Origin: an uncultured Oscillibacter sp.
GTDB lineage: Bacteria > Bacillota > Clostridia > Oscillospirales > Oscillospiraceae
Length of the DNA stretch: 64,000 bases
Reading direction: 5' to 3'
Assembly: GCF_910579365.1 (NCBI RefSeq)
Contig: NZ_CAJTUX010000005.1
Location: 1 to 64,000, forward strand
A program made the position numbers and the translations under genes. Positions 1 through 7,969 of this stretch are shown here, one piece after another. Numbering within the stretch: the first letter of the stretch is position 1; each line of letters begins with the position of its first letter. The notes beneath the pieces were generated by a model. The model did not search any database. It was not told where the DNA came from and was given only the letters and a program-made list of their open reading frames with translations.

Positions 1-673
1 TGTTCTTGAGCACCATCCCCTTGGGCAGGAAGAAGGGGAAGCCGGGGCCCTCCTCCGCCATCATGAACAGCCCCAGCTCCTTCCCCAGCTTGCGGTGGTC
101 CCGCTTCTTGGCCTCCTCGATGCGCTGGAGATACTCGTCCAGCTCGTCCTTCTTGGGGAAGGCCACGCCGTAGATCCGCTGGAGGGTCTGGCGGCTGCTG
201 TCGCCCCGCCAGTAGGCGGCGTTGCAGGCGGTGAGCTTGATGGCGTTTCCCTTGACGCGGCCCGTGGAATCCAGGTGCGGGCCGGCGCAGAGATCGGTAA
301 ACTCCCCCTGCTTGTAAAAGCTGATGGCGGCGTCCTCCGGCAGATCGTTGATGAGCTCCACCTTGAACGGCTCGCCCTTCTCCTCCATGAACTTTACGGC
401 CTCCGCCCGAGGCAGCTCGAAGCGCTCCAGCTTCAGCTTCTCTTTGCAGATCTTCCGCATCTCGCCCTCGATCTTCTCCATGATCTCCGGCGTGAAGGCA
501 AAGGGAGAGTCCATATCGTAGTAGAAACCCTCGTCAATGGAAGGGCCGATGGCCAGCTTCACCTCCGGATAGAGGCGCTTGACGGCCTGCGCCAGGATGT
601 GGGAGCAGGTGTGCCAATAGGTTTTGCGGTAGGTCTCGTTTTCAAAGGTATACAGATTGCTTTCTTCACTCAT
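1..673 (-). CDS. thrS: Threonyl-tRNA synthetase, N-terminal part (runs off the left edge)
   Basis: Charges tRNA-Thr with threonine in the cytoplasm. About 224 residues are visible. They include the second additional domain typical of ThrRS and AlaRS editing regions, with the motif [12 protein letters not shown] near residue 20 and the zinc-type motif DLCAGPHL near residue 130, followed by the linker into the catalytic core ([17 protein letters not shown]). The usual N-terminal TGS domain is absent or very short, because the protein starts almost directly at the editing-like domain. The ATG at 671-673 has an AGGAGG-type site just upstream. A T-box leader precedes it, as expected for an aminoacyl-tRNA synthetase gene in Firmicutes. 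The C-terminus lies outside the window. Confidence 0.96.
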   Translation of the reverse strand, partial: MSEESNLYTFENETYRKTYWHTCSHILAQAVKRLYPEVKLAIGPSIDEGFYYDMDSPFAFTPEIMEKIEGEMRKICKEKLKLERFELPRAEAVKFMEEKGEPFKVELINDLPEDAAISFYKQGEFTDLCAGPHLDSTGRVKGNAIKLTACNAAYWRGDSSRQTLQRIYGVAFPKKDELDEYLQRIEEAKKRDHRKLGKELGLFMMAEEGPGFPFFLPKGMVLKN

Positions 674-704
674 AAAAATTCCTCCTTGTATTAAGGGGTA
701 AGGC

Positions 705-945
705 TAAAAAATCTCACCCCTGACAAAAGATCAGGGGTGAGATACGAAAAACGTATTCCACGGTTCCACCCTGCTTGCGGTTCACTGGGAACCGCCGCTC
801 GTGTCCTCTGTAACGGGAGGGCCCGGCCCGGTCATCCCGGGCGGCTCAGGAGTGGTGGAAGTCTGCCTTCCGCGCGGGATGCTCGCAGCATACGCATCCC
901 TCTCTGGGCGTTTCCGGCGGTTCCGTCTCCGTCATAACCAATTTG
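705..945 (-). ncRNA. T-box riboswitch leader of thrS
   Basis: On the minus strand the conserved T-box core GGGTGGAACCG lies at 761-772. It is followed by a strong intrinsic terminator: an 11-bp stem at 713-741 (CTCACCCCTGA paired with TCAGGGGTGAG) and a T-run at 705-712. A GC-rich stem-I-like region extends up to about 945. Uncharged tRNA should pair with the leader and stabilise the antiterminator. A threonine specifier is inferred from the downstream gene; I did not resolve the specifier loop by folding. Confidence 0.9.
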
Positions 946-954
946 ACAGGATAC

Positions 955-983
955 ACTATAGCATTGAAGAGGAGAAATGTCAA
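955..983 (-). promoter_or_regulatory. SigA-type promoter of the thrS T-box leader
   Basis: Minus-strand -35 TTGACA (978-983) and -10 TATAGT (955-960) are separated by exactly 17 bp, and transcription would begin at about 948, at the top of the T-box leader. The rest of the gap up to the end of spmB (984-1126) shows no gene or site I can support. Confidence 0.85.
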
Positions 984-1126
984 GAGGCCATTTGCCGTTT
1001 ATGCCCCCGCGCAAGACGCGCGCCGGTCTCCCGGCGTCCGGCCCATGGCGCGCTTTCAGGGCCCTTCGAATTCCCCGAAAAGCCGCCCGATTCTTTCCCG
1101 GCCCTCTTCCGAACCGCCGTCCAAGC

Positions 1127-1654
1127 TCACCCGCCGGTTCCGAAAAACAGTCTTACCGCCAGCGCCGCAGCGGCAAATCCTGTCAAATCCGCCGCCAGCG
1201 CCGCGGGAACCGTGTGCCTTGTCTTGGTGATTCCGGCGGAACCGAAATAGACGGCAATGGTGTAAAAAGTCGTCTCCGTGCTGCCCAGCATCACCGCCGC
1301 CACCCGGCCCACATAGCTGTCCGGCCCATGGGAGGCCATCAGGTCGCTGGCCACCGCCAGAGCTCCGTTGCCGGACACCGGACGGACCAGCAGCAACGGC
1401 GCCGTCTCCGGCGGGATGCCCAGCAGCTCCAGCGCCGGGGCAAAGAGTCCGGACAGCCACTCCATGGCCCCGGAGGCCCGAAACATACTCACCGCCGTCA
1501 GCAGTCCCACCAGAGCCGGAACGATGCGCAAAAGCACCGTCAGCCCCTCCTCCGCCCCGTGGGTCAGCGCGGCATAGACGTCCACCCGCTTCCCCAGGCC
1601 GTACACGGCCACCGCCGAGAGCAGCACCGGAATCACCAGAGAGCTGAGGTTCAT
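1127..1654 (-). CDS. spmB: Spore maturation protein B
   Basis: A 175-residue integral membrane protein of the nucleoside-recognition (Gate) family, needed with SpmA for spore core dehydration in Bacillus. Family hallmarks visible are RVDVYAALTHGAEEGL near the N-terminus, VRPVSGNGAL in the middle and LGSTETTFYTIAVYFGSAG towards the end. The ATG at 1652-1654 overlaps the spmA stop codon by 4 bp (ATGA), so the two are translationally coupled. The frame stays open further upstream, but that part would lie inside spmA and is rejected. Substrate and mechanism are not established for the family. Confidence 0.93.
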   Translation of the reverse strand: MNLSSLVIPVLLSAVAVYGLGKRVDVYAALTHGAEEGLTVLLRIVPALVGLLTAVSMFRASGAMEWLSGLFAPALELLGIPPETAPLLLVRPVSGNGALAVASDLMASHGPDSYVGRVAAVMLGSTETTFYTIAVYFGSAGITKTRHTVPAALAADLTGFAAAALAVRLFFGTGG

Positions 1655-2232
1655 CGCTCTTTCCTCCCACGGGACAGCAGCCAGGCCGCCGCCAGTCCCG
1701 CCGTCACTGACAGCGCCGACGCCAGCCATACCGCCGGCAAAATGTCGAAGGGCGTTCGGCAGCCGGCGGCGGCCCGAACCGAGGCGATGGTTGCAGGCAG
1801 CAGCTGAATGGAGGCGGTATTCAGCACCACCAGCAGACACAATTCATCGCTGGCCACGCCTCCGCAGCCCCTGGCCATTCTCCGGGCGGCGCGGATGCCC
1901 AGAGGCGTGGCGGCGTTGCCCAGCCCCAGGAGGTTGGCGGAGACGTTGGCGGAAACCGCCGCCAGGGTCTCCGTATCCCGGCAGGCGTTTGGAAGGAGGC
2001 GGCGCAGAATGGGCCGGAAAAGCCTTGCCAGTCCCGCCGAGAGACCGCAGGCGTTCATCACCTCCATCACGCCGCTCCACAGGCACAAAATTCCCGCCAT
2101 GGAGACTCCCAGCTCCACGGCGGAACGGGCGCCCTCCAGGGCGGCGTTAGCCACCGCGTCCAGGTTTCCGGTTGCCAGCCCAAACAACAAAGACAGCGTC
2201 ACCATCCCCGTCCATACCCAAGCCATCGTCAT
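1651..2232 (-). CDS. spmA: Spore maturation protein A
   Basis: A 193-residue membrane protein that is the partner of SpmB. It has several hydrophobic segments and the Gate-family signatures SMAGILCLWSGVMEV and SANLLGLGNAATPLG. The chosen ATG at 2230-2232 has an AAAGGAGG site eight bases upstream; an upstream in-frame ATG would add a basic 11-residue extension without a comparable site. First gene of the spmAB pair. Its presence indicates that the organism sporulates or descends from sporulating ancestors. Confidence 0.93.
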   Translation of the reverse strand: MTMAWVWTGMVTLSLLFGLATGNLDAVANAALEGARSAVELGVSMAGILCLWSGVMEVMNACGLSAGLARLFRPILRRLLPNACRDTETLAAVSANVSANLLGLGNAATPLGIRAARRMARGCGGVASDELCLLVVLNTASIQLLPATIASVRAAAGCRTPFDILPAVWLASALSVTAGLAAAWLLSRGRKER

Positions 2233-2299
2233 AATAAACCGCCTCCTTTTGCCTTTTTTCGCCAATTTATGAACATCTTCTTAAATTTCCAGGAAAGAA

Positions 2300-2327
2300 T
2301 TGACAAACTCCAACCTGGTATGATAAT
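2300..2327 (+). promoter_or_regulatory. Promoter of the AbrB-like regulator gene
   Basis: TTGACA at 2300-2305 and GATAAT at 2322-2327 are spaced 16 bp apart, about 50 bp upstream of the GTG start at 2378. It lies in the divergent gap to spmA. Confidence 0.7.
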
Positions 2328-2377
2328 ATCGCACCACCTGTTGGAAGACATCGTGGACATCGGGAAAGGAGAGAGCT

Positions 2378-2629
2378 GTGAAATCGACTGGAATCGTAAG
2401 AAAGGTGGATGAGCTGGGCAGAATTGTGCTTCCCATTGAGATGCGGCGCACCTTGGACATCGCGGAACGCGACGCATTGGAAATCTATGTGGAAGGCTCG
2501 TCTGTTATTCTCAAAAAGTACAAGCCCAGCTGCATTTTTTGCGACGCCACCAAGGACATCATGCTCTTCAAAGGCAAGAGCGTTTGTCCCAAGTGCATGA
2601 AGGAGCTGTCCCGCATGAACGCCTCCTGA
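2378..2629 (+). CDS. AbrB/SpoVT-type swapped-hairpin transcriptional regulator
   Basis: An 83-residue protein. Residues 1-50 match the AbrB/MazE DNA-binding fold: STGIVRKVDELGRIVLPIE, then a short acidic turn and VEGSSVILKKYKPSC. The C-terminal part carries a CxxC-x16-CxxC arrangement (CIFC ... CPKC) that could bind zinc or a redox centre, as in many clostridial AbrB relatives. The start is a GTG with a GGAAAGGAGAG site. Family members control transition-state or spore genes; the target here is unknown. The adjacent spmAB genes fit a sporulation role but do not prove it. Confidence 0.85.
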   Translation: MKSTGIVRKVDELGRIVLPIEMRRTLDIAERDALEIYVEGSSVILKKYKPSCIFCDATKDIMLFKGKSVCPKCMKELSRMNAS

Positions 2630-2795
2630 GGTGACCGCCTCAGGAGCGGACTGAGGCGGAGCATCCGCTCCGCCTCCGGCCCAACGTGAACGCCAGACCC
2701 CCATGATAGCCAACAGGACTTCCCTTTTCCGCCGTGGTGGAAGCGGCAGAGGGGGAAGTCTCCTGGGGGGCTGGAGGATCGGCCTCTACTATCCG

Positions 2796-2842
2796 AAAAA
2801 AGACGCGGAAGCCGCCGCTTTGGCAGCTTCCGCATCTTTTTG
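2796..2842. terminator. Bidirectional intrinsic terminator
   Basis: Stem GCGGAAGC (2805-2812) pairs with GCTTCCGC (2826-2833). It is flanked by an A-run at 2796-2801 and a T-run after 2834, so it can end both the histidine operon (minus strand) and the plus-strand regulator transcript. A second shorter inverted repeat overlaps the regulator stop codon (2623-2646) but has no T-tail. Confidence 0.8.
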
Positions 2843-2862
2843 CCCTTTTCCGGATCACCAGC

Positions 2863-3681
2863 TCACAAGGGGCGTTCCTCCCAACCGGACCGCGTCAGCA
2901 GCGTGGAGCGGTCAAATCCCGCCTCCCGCGCCAGCTCCGCCGCCTGGGCATAGCCAAACCCAATGGCGTCCGCGCTGTGGGCGTCGTCCGTGAAGATGAT
3001 CCCTCCGCCCATGCTCCGCCATTCCCGCAGCAGGAAGATCGCCGGGTAAGGGCTCTTGCGATACCCCCGGCTCATGCCCCCGGTGTTGACTTCCAGCAGC
3101 GTAACTGCGGGGTCTGCGGCGTGAAGCGCTTCCAAGGCGGCGGCACGGTAGGAGGCCGCCCGTTCGTCAAAAAGCCGGTACCCCTCATTGTACTTGGCAA
3201 TCAGGTCCAGGTGCCCCAGAATGGTGGGGCGCCGGGCCGCCATCCTCTGGACTTCCCCGTAATACTCCCTCGCCAGCGCCAGGAAGTCTCCCCCGAATTT
3301 CTCCAGGCAGCAGCGGACCAGCCGCTCCTCGTTCCAGTCGACGGCGCGGGGCTCTCCGTCCGGCCCTGTCACGTAGTGGACGCTTCCAATCCAATAGTCC
3401 AGGCCCTCCGGCGTCACGTCGGCGCGGCTGTCCAGCTCGACGCCAAGCAGCACGTCCATCCGCCCGGCGAACTCCTCCCGCAGCCGCAGAACCTCCTCCC
3501 GGTAGACCGTCATATCCGCCGGGAGGACACAGCCCTCGTCCTCCGGAATGGGGGTGTGGCTGTGGCCCGAGGCCCCGAAGGAGACGGCCCCGGCCTCGTA
3601 AGCCGCCCAGGCCATCTCCGACAGGGAATCTGTGCCGTCGCACATGGTAGAATGGGTGTGGACGGAGCAGAGGCCGTTCAT
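2863..3681 (-). CDS. hisK: Histidinol-phosphatase, PHP family
   Basis: Removes phosphate from L-histidinol phosphate, the eighth step of histidine synthesis. The 272-residue protein has the PHP-domain metal motifs HTHSTMCDG at residues 8-16, SGHSH near residue 39, the mid-protein GSVHYV and [10 protein letters not shown], and the C-terminal FTDDAHS. These are the His and Asp ligands of the trinuclear metal site. It is the last gene of the operon and overlaps hisIE by 4 bp (ATGA). It supplies the phosphatase activity missing from the monofunctional HisB of this operon. Specificity is inferred from family and context. Confidence 0.93.
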   Translation of the reverse strand: MNGLCSVHTHSTMCDGTDSLSEMAWAAYEAGAVSFGASGHSHTPIPEDEGCVLPADMTVYREEVLRLREEFAGRMDVLLGVELDSRADVTPEGLDYWIGSVHYVTGPDGEPRAVDWNEERLVRCCLEKFGGDFLALAREYYGEVQRMAARRPTILGHLDLIAKYNEGYRLFDERAASYRAAALEALHAADPAVTLLEVNTGGMSRGYRKSPYPAIFLLREWRSMGGGIIFTDDAHSADAIGFGYAQAAELAREAGFDRSTLLTRSGWEERPL

Positions 3682-4313
3682 TGCATCCGCTCCTGCTTGA
3701 CCTTGTGGTCCACCACATGGCGCTTCTCCAGCTCCCGGGTGATGTCCTCCACGGAAATTCCCATCTGGACCATCAATACCATCACGTGATAGCAGAGGTC
3801 GGCGATCTCATAAACCGTCTCCTCCCGGTCCTCTTTCCGTCCGGCAATGATGACCTCCGTACATTCCTCTCCCACCTTCTTGAGAATCTTATCCAGGCCC
3901 TTCTCAAAGAGATAGGTGGTATAGCTGCCCTCCTTGGGACTGGTCCTCCGCCCGGCGATGAGGCGGTAAAGCCCCTCATAGCTGAACTTTTTCAGCTCCT
4001 CGGAGAGATAGAGCTCCTGGAAAAAGCAGCTCTCCGCCCCGGTATGGCAGGCGGGGCCGTCCTTCACCACCTCCACCACCAGGGCGTCTCCGTCGCAGTC
4101 CGCCGTGATGGAAACCACGTGCTGGCGGTTTCCGCTGGTCTCCCCCTTCCGCCAGAGCTCCTGGCGGCTGCGGCTCCAGAAACAGGTCCGCCGCTCGTCG
4201 ATGGTGATGGCCAGACTCTCCTCGTTCATATAGGCCAAGGTCAGGACCTCCTTGGTATAATGGTCCTGGACTATGGCGGGGATCAGTCCCCGCTCGTCAT
4301 ATTTCAGCTTCAT
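3678..4313 (-). CDS. hisIE: Bifunctional phosphoribosyl-AMP cyclohydrolase / phosphoribosyl-ATP pyrophosphatase
   Basis: Carries out the second and third steps of histidine synthesis. The N-terminal HisI domain (residues 1-110) shows [30 protein letters not shown] and the metal/zinc residues D-C-D near [12 protein letters not shown] and GPACHTG. The C-terminal HisE domain shows [21 protein letters not shown] and [13 protein letters not shown]. The start MKLKYDERG at 4311-4313 is the usual HisI N-terminus; an upstream in-frame ATG lies deeper in the preceding gene. It overlaps the Cys-rich gene by 17 bp and hisK by 4 bp. The 211-residue length is typical. Confidence 0.96.
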   Translation of the reverse strand: MKLKYDERGLIPAIVQDHYTKEVLTLAYMNEESLAITIDERRTCFWSRSRQELWRKGETSGNRQHVVSITADCDGDALVVEVVKDGPACHTGAESCFFQELYLSEELKKFSYEGLYRLIAGRRTSPKEGSYTTYLFEKGLDKILKKVGEECTEVIIAGRKEDREETVYEIADLCYHVMVLMVQMGISVEDITRELEKRHVVDHKVKQERMQ

Positions 4314-4758
4314 CGCCGTCCCCTTCCCGCGCTGTGATATGGAACCGGCAGTCCGGCGCTCCATTCAAAATGGTGCCCTCCGGGTCTATGTCAAAGACCC
4401 GGTCCGGCCACAGCTCCCGCAGGATGTGCCGGACGCTCTGCCGGGAGCACTCGCATAAATGACAGGAATTGATGTAGCCCTGCGTGTGCAGCGCGCAGGT
4501 GCACTGGTGGAAGATCAGCCAGAACTCCCGGTCCCGCCGCACGATCTCCGTTTCCAGGCCGCCCAGCTCTCCAAGGGCCTGGAAAAAATCGTTGATCTCG
4601 CCGCCGCAGCGCTCATAGACGCCCCGGTAGAAATCCAACATGCCCATTTGGAGGCAGTTCTCCGCGCAGCTTTGAAACAGCGTTTCCCGCTCCTTCTCCT
4701 GCAGGGCGGAAAGCCCCTTCTCAAAGCCTGCAAACCACCAGCGAATCTCATTATCCAT
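4297..4758 (-). CDS. Cysteine-rich protein of unknown function inside the histidine operon
   Basis: A 153-residue soluble protein that I cannot assign firmly. It holds ten or so cysteines, clustered as [11 protein letters not shown] then [11 protein letters not shown] near residues 90-115, with a late GAPDCRFHI segment. That spacing resembles a metal or Fe-S binding fold and recalls the C-terminal pattern of the ATC-hydrolase-like (L-2-amino-thiazoline-4-carboxylate hydrolase) family, but this is a weak resemblance. It lies between hisF and hisIE with 26 bp and -17 bp spacing, so it is co-transcribed and probably translationally coupled to hisIE. No known histidine enzyme is missing from the operon that it would have to replace. 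Confidence 0.8.
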   Translation of the reverse strand: MDNEIRWWFAGFEKGLSALQEKERETLFQSCAENCLQMGMLDFYRGVYERCGGEINDFFQALGELGGLETEIVRRDREFWLIFHQCTCALHTQGYINSCHLCECSRQSVRHILRELWPDRVFDIDPEGTILNGAPDCRFHITAREGDGDEAEI

Positions 4759-4784
4759 GTTGTACGCTCCTTTGCTCCGTCTTG

Positions 4785-5540
4785 CTAAATGCGCATTTCC
4801 ACGCCCCTGCCCCGCAGGAAGCGCTTCAGCTCTTTGATGTCCACCAGTTTGGAGTGGAAAATGGAGGCGGCCAGGCCCGCGTCGATCCCCGGGTGCGTAA
4901 AGAGCTCCGCGAAGTGCTCCGGATTCCCTGCGCCGCCGCTGGCGACAATGGGCACGCTGACCCGGGCCGCCAGTTCGTCCAGCATCTCCAGGTCAAAGCC
5001 GCTTTTCACGCCGTCGGTGTCAATGGAATTCAGCACGATCTCCCCCGCGCCGTCTCTCACGCCCCGGACCGCCCAATCCATGGCGTCGATGCCGGTATCC
5101 TCCCGGCCGCCCTTGGCGAAGAGACGGAACCGTCCCTCCACCCGCTTCACATCCATGCTCAATACCACACACTGGTCCCCGTAGCGCTTCGCCGCCGCCG
5201 CGATGATGGAGGGGTCCGCGATGGCCCCAGAGTTGACGCTGACCTTGTCCGCACCGCACTTGAGCACCCGGTCAAAGTCCTCCAGCGTCCGGATGCCCCC
5301 GCCCACGGTCAGGGGAATGAAAATCTCCGAAGCCACCTGCCGGAGGATATCCGTAAACAGCCCCCGGCCCTCGGCGGAGGCGGTGATGTCATAGAACACC
5401 AGCTCGTCGGCCCCGGAGGCGTTGTAAAACCGGGCCAGCTCCACCGGGTCCGCCATATCCCGGAGGCCCTCAAAATTCGTGCCCTTCACCACCCGGCCGT
5501 TCCTGACGTCCAGGCAGGGGATGATCCGCTTGGCTAACAT
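4785..5540 (-). CDS. hisF: Imidazole glycerol phosphate synthase, cyclase subunit
   Basis: With HisH it converts PRFAR and glutamine-derived ammonia to imidazole glycerol phosphate and AICAR. The 251-residue TIM barrel has IIPCLDVRNGRVVKG (catalytic Asp in CLDV), the phosphate loop TVGGGIRT, the second catalytic Asp in NSIDTDG, and the C-terminal phosphate motif IVASGGAG. It starts inside the 3' end of hisA (7 bp overlap). Length and residues are canonical. Confidence 0.98.
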   Translation of the reverse strand: MLAKRIIPCLDVRNGRVVKGTNFEGLRDMADPVELARFYNASGADELVFYDITASAEGRGLFTDILRQVASEIFIPLTVGGGIRTLEDFDRVLKCGADKVSVNSGAIADPSIIAAAAKRYGDQCVVLSMDVKRVEGRFRLFAKGGREDTGIDAMDWAVRGVRDGAGEIVLNSIDTDGVKSGFDLEMLDELAARVSVPIVASGGAGNPEHFAELFTHPGIDAGLAASIFHSKLVDIKELKRFLRGRGVEMRI

Positions 5541-6253
5541 GCCCCCACCTCCTGCATGACGGCCCGCAGGTCCAGGCGTCCGGTGTACAGCGCCTTGCCC
5601 AGAATCGCGGCCCGGACACCCATGCGCTCCAGCCGCCGCAGCTCCTCCAGCGAACTGACGCCGCCGGAGGCGGTCACCTCCAGCCCTTCAATCCGGACCA
5701 GCTCCTCGTAGAGTTCCAGGTTCGTCCCCTGGCCCGCGCCGTCCCGGCTGATATCGGTATAGATGATGGTCTTCACCCCCGCGTCCCACAGACGGCGGCA
5801 GAAATCCACCCCCTTCTCCCGGGACAGCTCCTTCCAGCCGTTGACGGCTACGTAACCGTCTCGGGCGTCCACGCCCACGGCAATCCGGTCTTTGTATGTC
5901 TGGGCCATGCGAGCTGTAAAGTCAAAATCCTTTACTGCTATGGTACCCAGGATACAGCGGTCCACCCCCAGGTCCAGGTACTGGCGGATGCGCTCCTCGC
6001 TGCGGATGCCGCCGCCCACCTCCATATAAAGTCCGCCCTGCCCGGCAATAGCGGCGATGCTGTCAAAATTGGCCGGAGCGCCGTCCCGGGCGCCGTCCAG
6101 GTCCACTACATGGAGATACCGGGCTCCGGCGTCCATAAATTCCCTGGCGTAGGCACAGGGGTCCGTTCCGTAAACCGTCTCCTGGCCGTAGTCCCCCTGG
6201 TAAAGGCGAACCACTTGTCCGCCCCGCAGGTCAATGGCGGGAAAAATCTGCAT
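5534..6253 (-). CDS. hisA: ProFAR isomerase (1-(5-phosphoribosyl)-5-[(5-phosphoribosylamino)methylideneamino]imidazole-4-carboxamide isomerase)
   Basis: Catalyses the Amadori rearrangement upstream of HisHF. The 239-residue TIM barrel has IFPAIDLRGGQVVRLYQGDY (catalytic Asp near residue 8), the phosphate motif MEVGGGIRSEE, the second catalytic Asp in YTDISRDG and the C-terminal TASGGVSSLEEL. It is 17 bp downstream of the flavin-binding passenger gene and overlaps hisF. All signature residues are present. Confidence 0.98.
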   Translation of the reverse strand: MQIFPAIDLRGGQVVRLYQGDYGQETVYGTDPCAYAREFMDAGARYLHVVDLDGARDGAPANFDSIAAIAGQGGLYMEVGGGIRSEERIRQYLDLGVDRCILGTIAVKDFDFTARMAQTYKDRIAVGVDARDGYVAVNGWKELSREKGVDFCRRLWDAGVKTIIYTDISRDGAGQGTNLELYEELVRIEGLEVTASGGVSSLEELRRLERMGVRAAILGKALYTGRLDLRAVMQEVGAC

Positions 6254-6269
6254 GATATCCCTCCCCTTC

Positions 6270-6740
6270 TTATGGATGGATTTTACAGGTCAGTTCCTCC
6301 GCCTCCAGGCGGAAGACGCAGACAGCGTCCAGGGCCGCTTTGCCAATCTCCCACTGGTCCCTGTCGGCCACATGGGCCAAAATGGCGGAGAGGCCCGCCT
6401 GCTTATCCGCCGCCGTCTCCAGCAGCGTCACCGGGCCGCCGCCCATGACGCATTGGAAGCGGGAGGTATAGTCGCAGGCCTTGGGGCCCGACACCCATTC
6501 ATGGCCGGTATCCATCTCAAACGCGGCCCAGCCCGCCCTGCGGATCAAGTCGATCTTTCGCCCCTCCTGCGCACTGTGGAAATAGAGGGTATACCGCCCC
6601 TCCCGCTCCACAAAGCCGAAGTCCATGGGAACGACATATGCCCGCTCCCCGTCGCACAGGCCCAGGCGGCAGCATTTACAATTCGTAATAATCTCCCGGA
6701 TTTTTACAGGGTCGGTGACCTCCCGGTCCTTCCTTCTCAT
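6270..6740 (-). CDS. Pyridoxamine 5'-phosphate oxidase-like flavin-binding protein (NimA type)
   Basis: A 156-residue split-barrel protein of the FMN-binding PNPOx-like superfamily. It opens with a short region containing TNCKCCRLGLCDGERAYVVPMDFGF, typical of the Nim/5-nitroimidazole-reductase-like branch, and continues with YTLYFHSAQEGRKIDLIRR and VCFEMDT-type strands. Members bind FMN, haem or F420; the substrate is unknown here. It lies between hisH and hisA with gaps of about 16 bp, so it belongs to the same transcript. Histidine synthesis needs no flavin enzyme, so it is either a passenger or an undescribed accessory. Confidence 0.88.
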   Translation of the reverse strand: MRRKDREVTDPVKIREIITNCKCCRLGLCDGERAYVVPMDFGFVEREGRYTLYFHSAQEGRKIDLIRRAGWAAFEMDTGHEWVSGPKACDYTSRFQCVMGGGPVTLLETAADKQAGLSAILAHVADRDQWEIGKAALDAVCVFRLEAEELTCKIHP

Positions 6741-6755
6741 AGGCGTCCTCCTTCT

Positions 6756-7367
6756 TCACAGCTCTCCAAAAGCCCGCAGCAGCCGCAGCCCCGCGTCCCC
6801 GGACTTCTCCGGATGGAACTGCGTTCCCCAGACGTTCCCCCGGCGGACCACGCCGGTGACGGATACGTTTCCGTACTGGGACGCGCCCAGGGTGCTCCCG
6901 GCGCAGTTCCGAGCGTAAAAGCTGTGGACATAGTACACATATTCGCCGTCCTTAAAATACCGGAACAACGGGTCGTCCCGCAGAACCTCCAGGCTGTTCC
7001 AGCCCATGTGGGGAACCTTTTGCGCCTTGTCCGTCAGGTCCTCCGCCAGGGACGCCACCTCGCCGGGAACCAGCCCCAGGCCGGGGTGCTCGCCGTACTC
7101 AAAGCTCCGGTCAAACAGGAGCTGCATCCCCAGGCAGATGCCCAAAAGCGGCTTTCGCTCCGCCTCCTCCAGGAGAACGGGGACCAGCCCGGCGGCGTCC
7201 AGCTTGGCCCTGGCGTCGCCGAACGCCCCCACGCCGGGGAGGATGATGCGCTCCGCTGCCCGAAGCCTTGACGCCTGGCCGGTGACCTCCGCCTCCAGGC
7301 CCAGGGCGCGGAGGCTGGAGGTCAGGGAGAACAGGTTGCCCACGCCATAATCCACAATCGCAGTCAT
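6756..7367 (-). CDS. hisH: Imidazole glycerol phosphate synthase, glutamine amidotransferase subunit
   Basis: Hydrolyses glutamine and channels ammonia to HisF. The 203-residue class I amidotransferase has VDYGVGNLFS at the N-terminus, PGVGAFGDA, the nucleophile elbow GICLGMQLLFD (catalytic Cys near residue 80) and the late His-x-Glu in TQFHPEKSGDAGL. Its ATG directly abuts the hisB stop codon. Canonical length. Confidence 0.98.
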   Translation of the reverse strand: MTAIVDYGVGNLFSLTSSLRALGLEAEVTGQASRLRAAERIILPGVGAFGDARAKLDAAGLVPVLLEEAERKPLLGICLGMQLLFDRSFEYGEHPGLGLVPGEVASLAEDLTDKAQKVPHMGWNSLEVLRDDPLFRYFKDGEYVYYVHSFYARNCAGSTLGASQYGNVSVTGVVRRGNVWGTQFHPEKSGDAGLRLLRAFGEL

Positions 7368-7955
7368 TTACAGCACACCTTTCGTGCTTGGAATGTCGTC
7401 CAGATGCTTCGGGTCAAAGGCCGCGGCCCCCTTCAGCGTCCGGCCCATGCCTTTAAAAACGGCCTCCAAAATGTGGTGGGTATTCTCCCCCGCCATCCGG
7501 CGGATGTGGATGGCGCCGGGGCAGTTCCGCACGAAGCCCAGCCAGAATTCCTGGGCAAGCTCCGTGTCAAAATCCCCCACCTTGGCGGCGGGCAGGTCCA
7601 CCGCCCAGCCCAGGTAATCCCGGCCCGACAGGTCGCAGGCGCAGAGGACCAGCGTCTCGTCCATGGGCAGCAGAAACTGGCCGTAGCGGACGATGCCCCG
7701 CTTATCCCCCAGGGCCTCCTGAAACGCCTTGCCCAGGCAGATGCCAATGTCCTCCACCGAGTGGTGGTAATCCACCTGCGTGTCGCCGCGGCAGGTCACT
7801 GTAAGATCAAAGTCCCCGTGGCGGGCAAAGAGCTCCAGCATATGGTCCAGGAAGCCGCAGCCGGTGGCGATCTCCGCCCTGCCGGTTCCGTCCAGATTCA
7901 AAGCCAGCCGAATCTGCGTCTCCTTCGTGTCTCGTTCAATGCTTGCGGTGCGCAT
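7368..7955 (-). CDS. hisB: Imidazoleglycerol-phosphate dehydratase
   Basis: A 195-residue monofunctional dehydratase. The metal-binding histidine motifs are GFLDHMLELFARHGDFDL, DYHHSVEDIGI and, in the second half, NTHHILEAVFK with LHIRRMAGENTHH-like context. The start MRTASIERD at 7953-7955 has a GAGGAGG site; a six-residue upstream extension is possible but would overlap hisC. The gene lacks the phosphatase domain found in enterobacterial HisB, consistent with hisK in the same operon. Confidence 0.98.
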   Translation of the reverse strand: MRTASIERDTKETQIRLALNLDGTGRAEIATGCGFLDHMLELFARHGDFDLTVTCRGDTQVDYHHSVEDIGICLGKAFQEALGDKRGIVRYGQFLLPMDETLVLCACDLSGRDYLGWAVDLPAAKVGDFDTELAQEFWLGFVRNCPGAIHIRRMAGENTHHILEAVFKGMGRTLKGAAAFDPKHLDDIPSTKGVL

Positions 7956-7969
7956 GGCCGTTTCCCTCC

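Noticed and set aside
2623..2646. Inverted repeat over the stop codon of the AbrB-like gene as its terminator
   Set aside because: The stem is good, but no T-run follows; the hairpin at 2805-2833 with T-runs on both sides is a better terminator.
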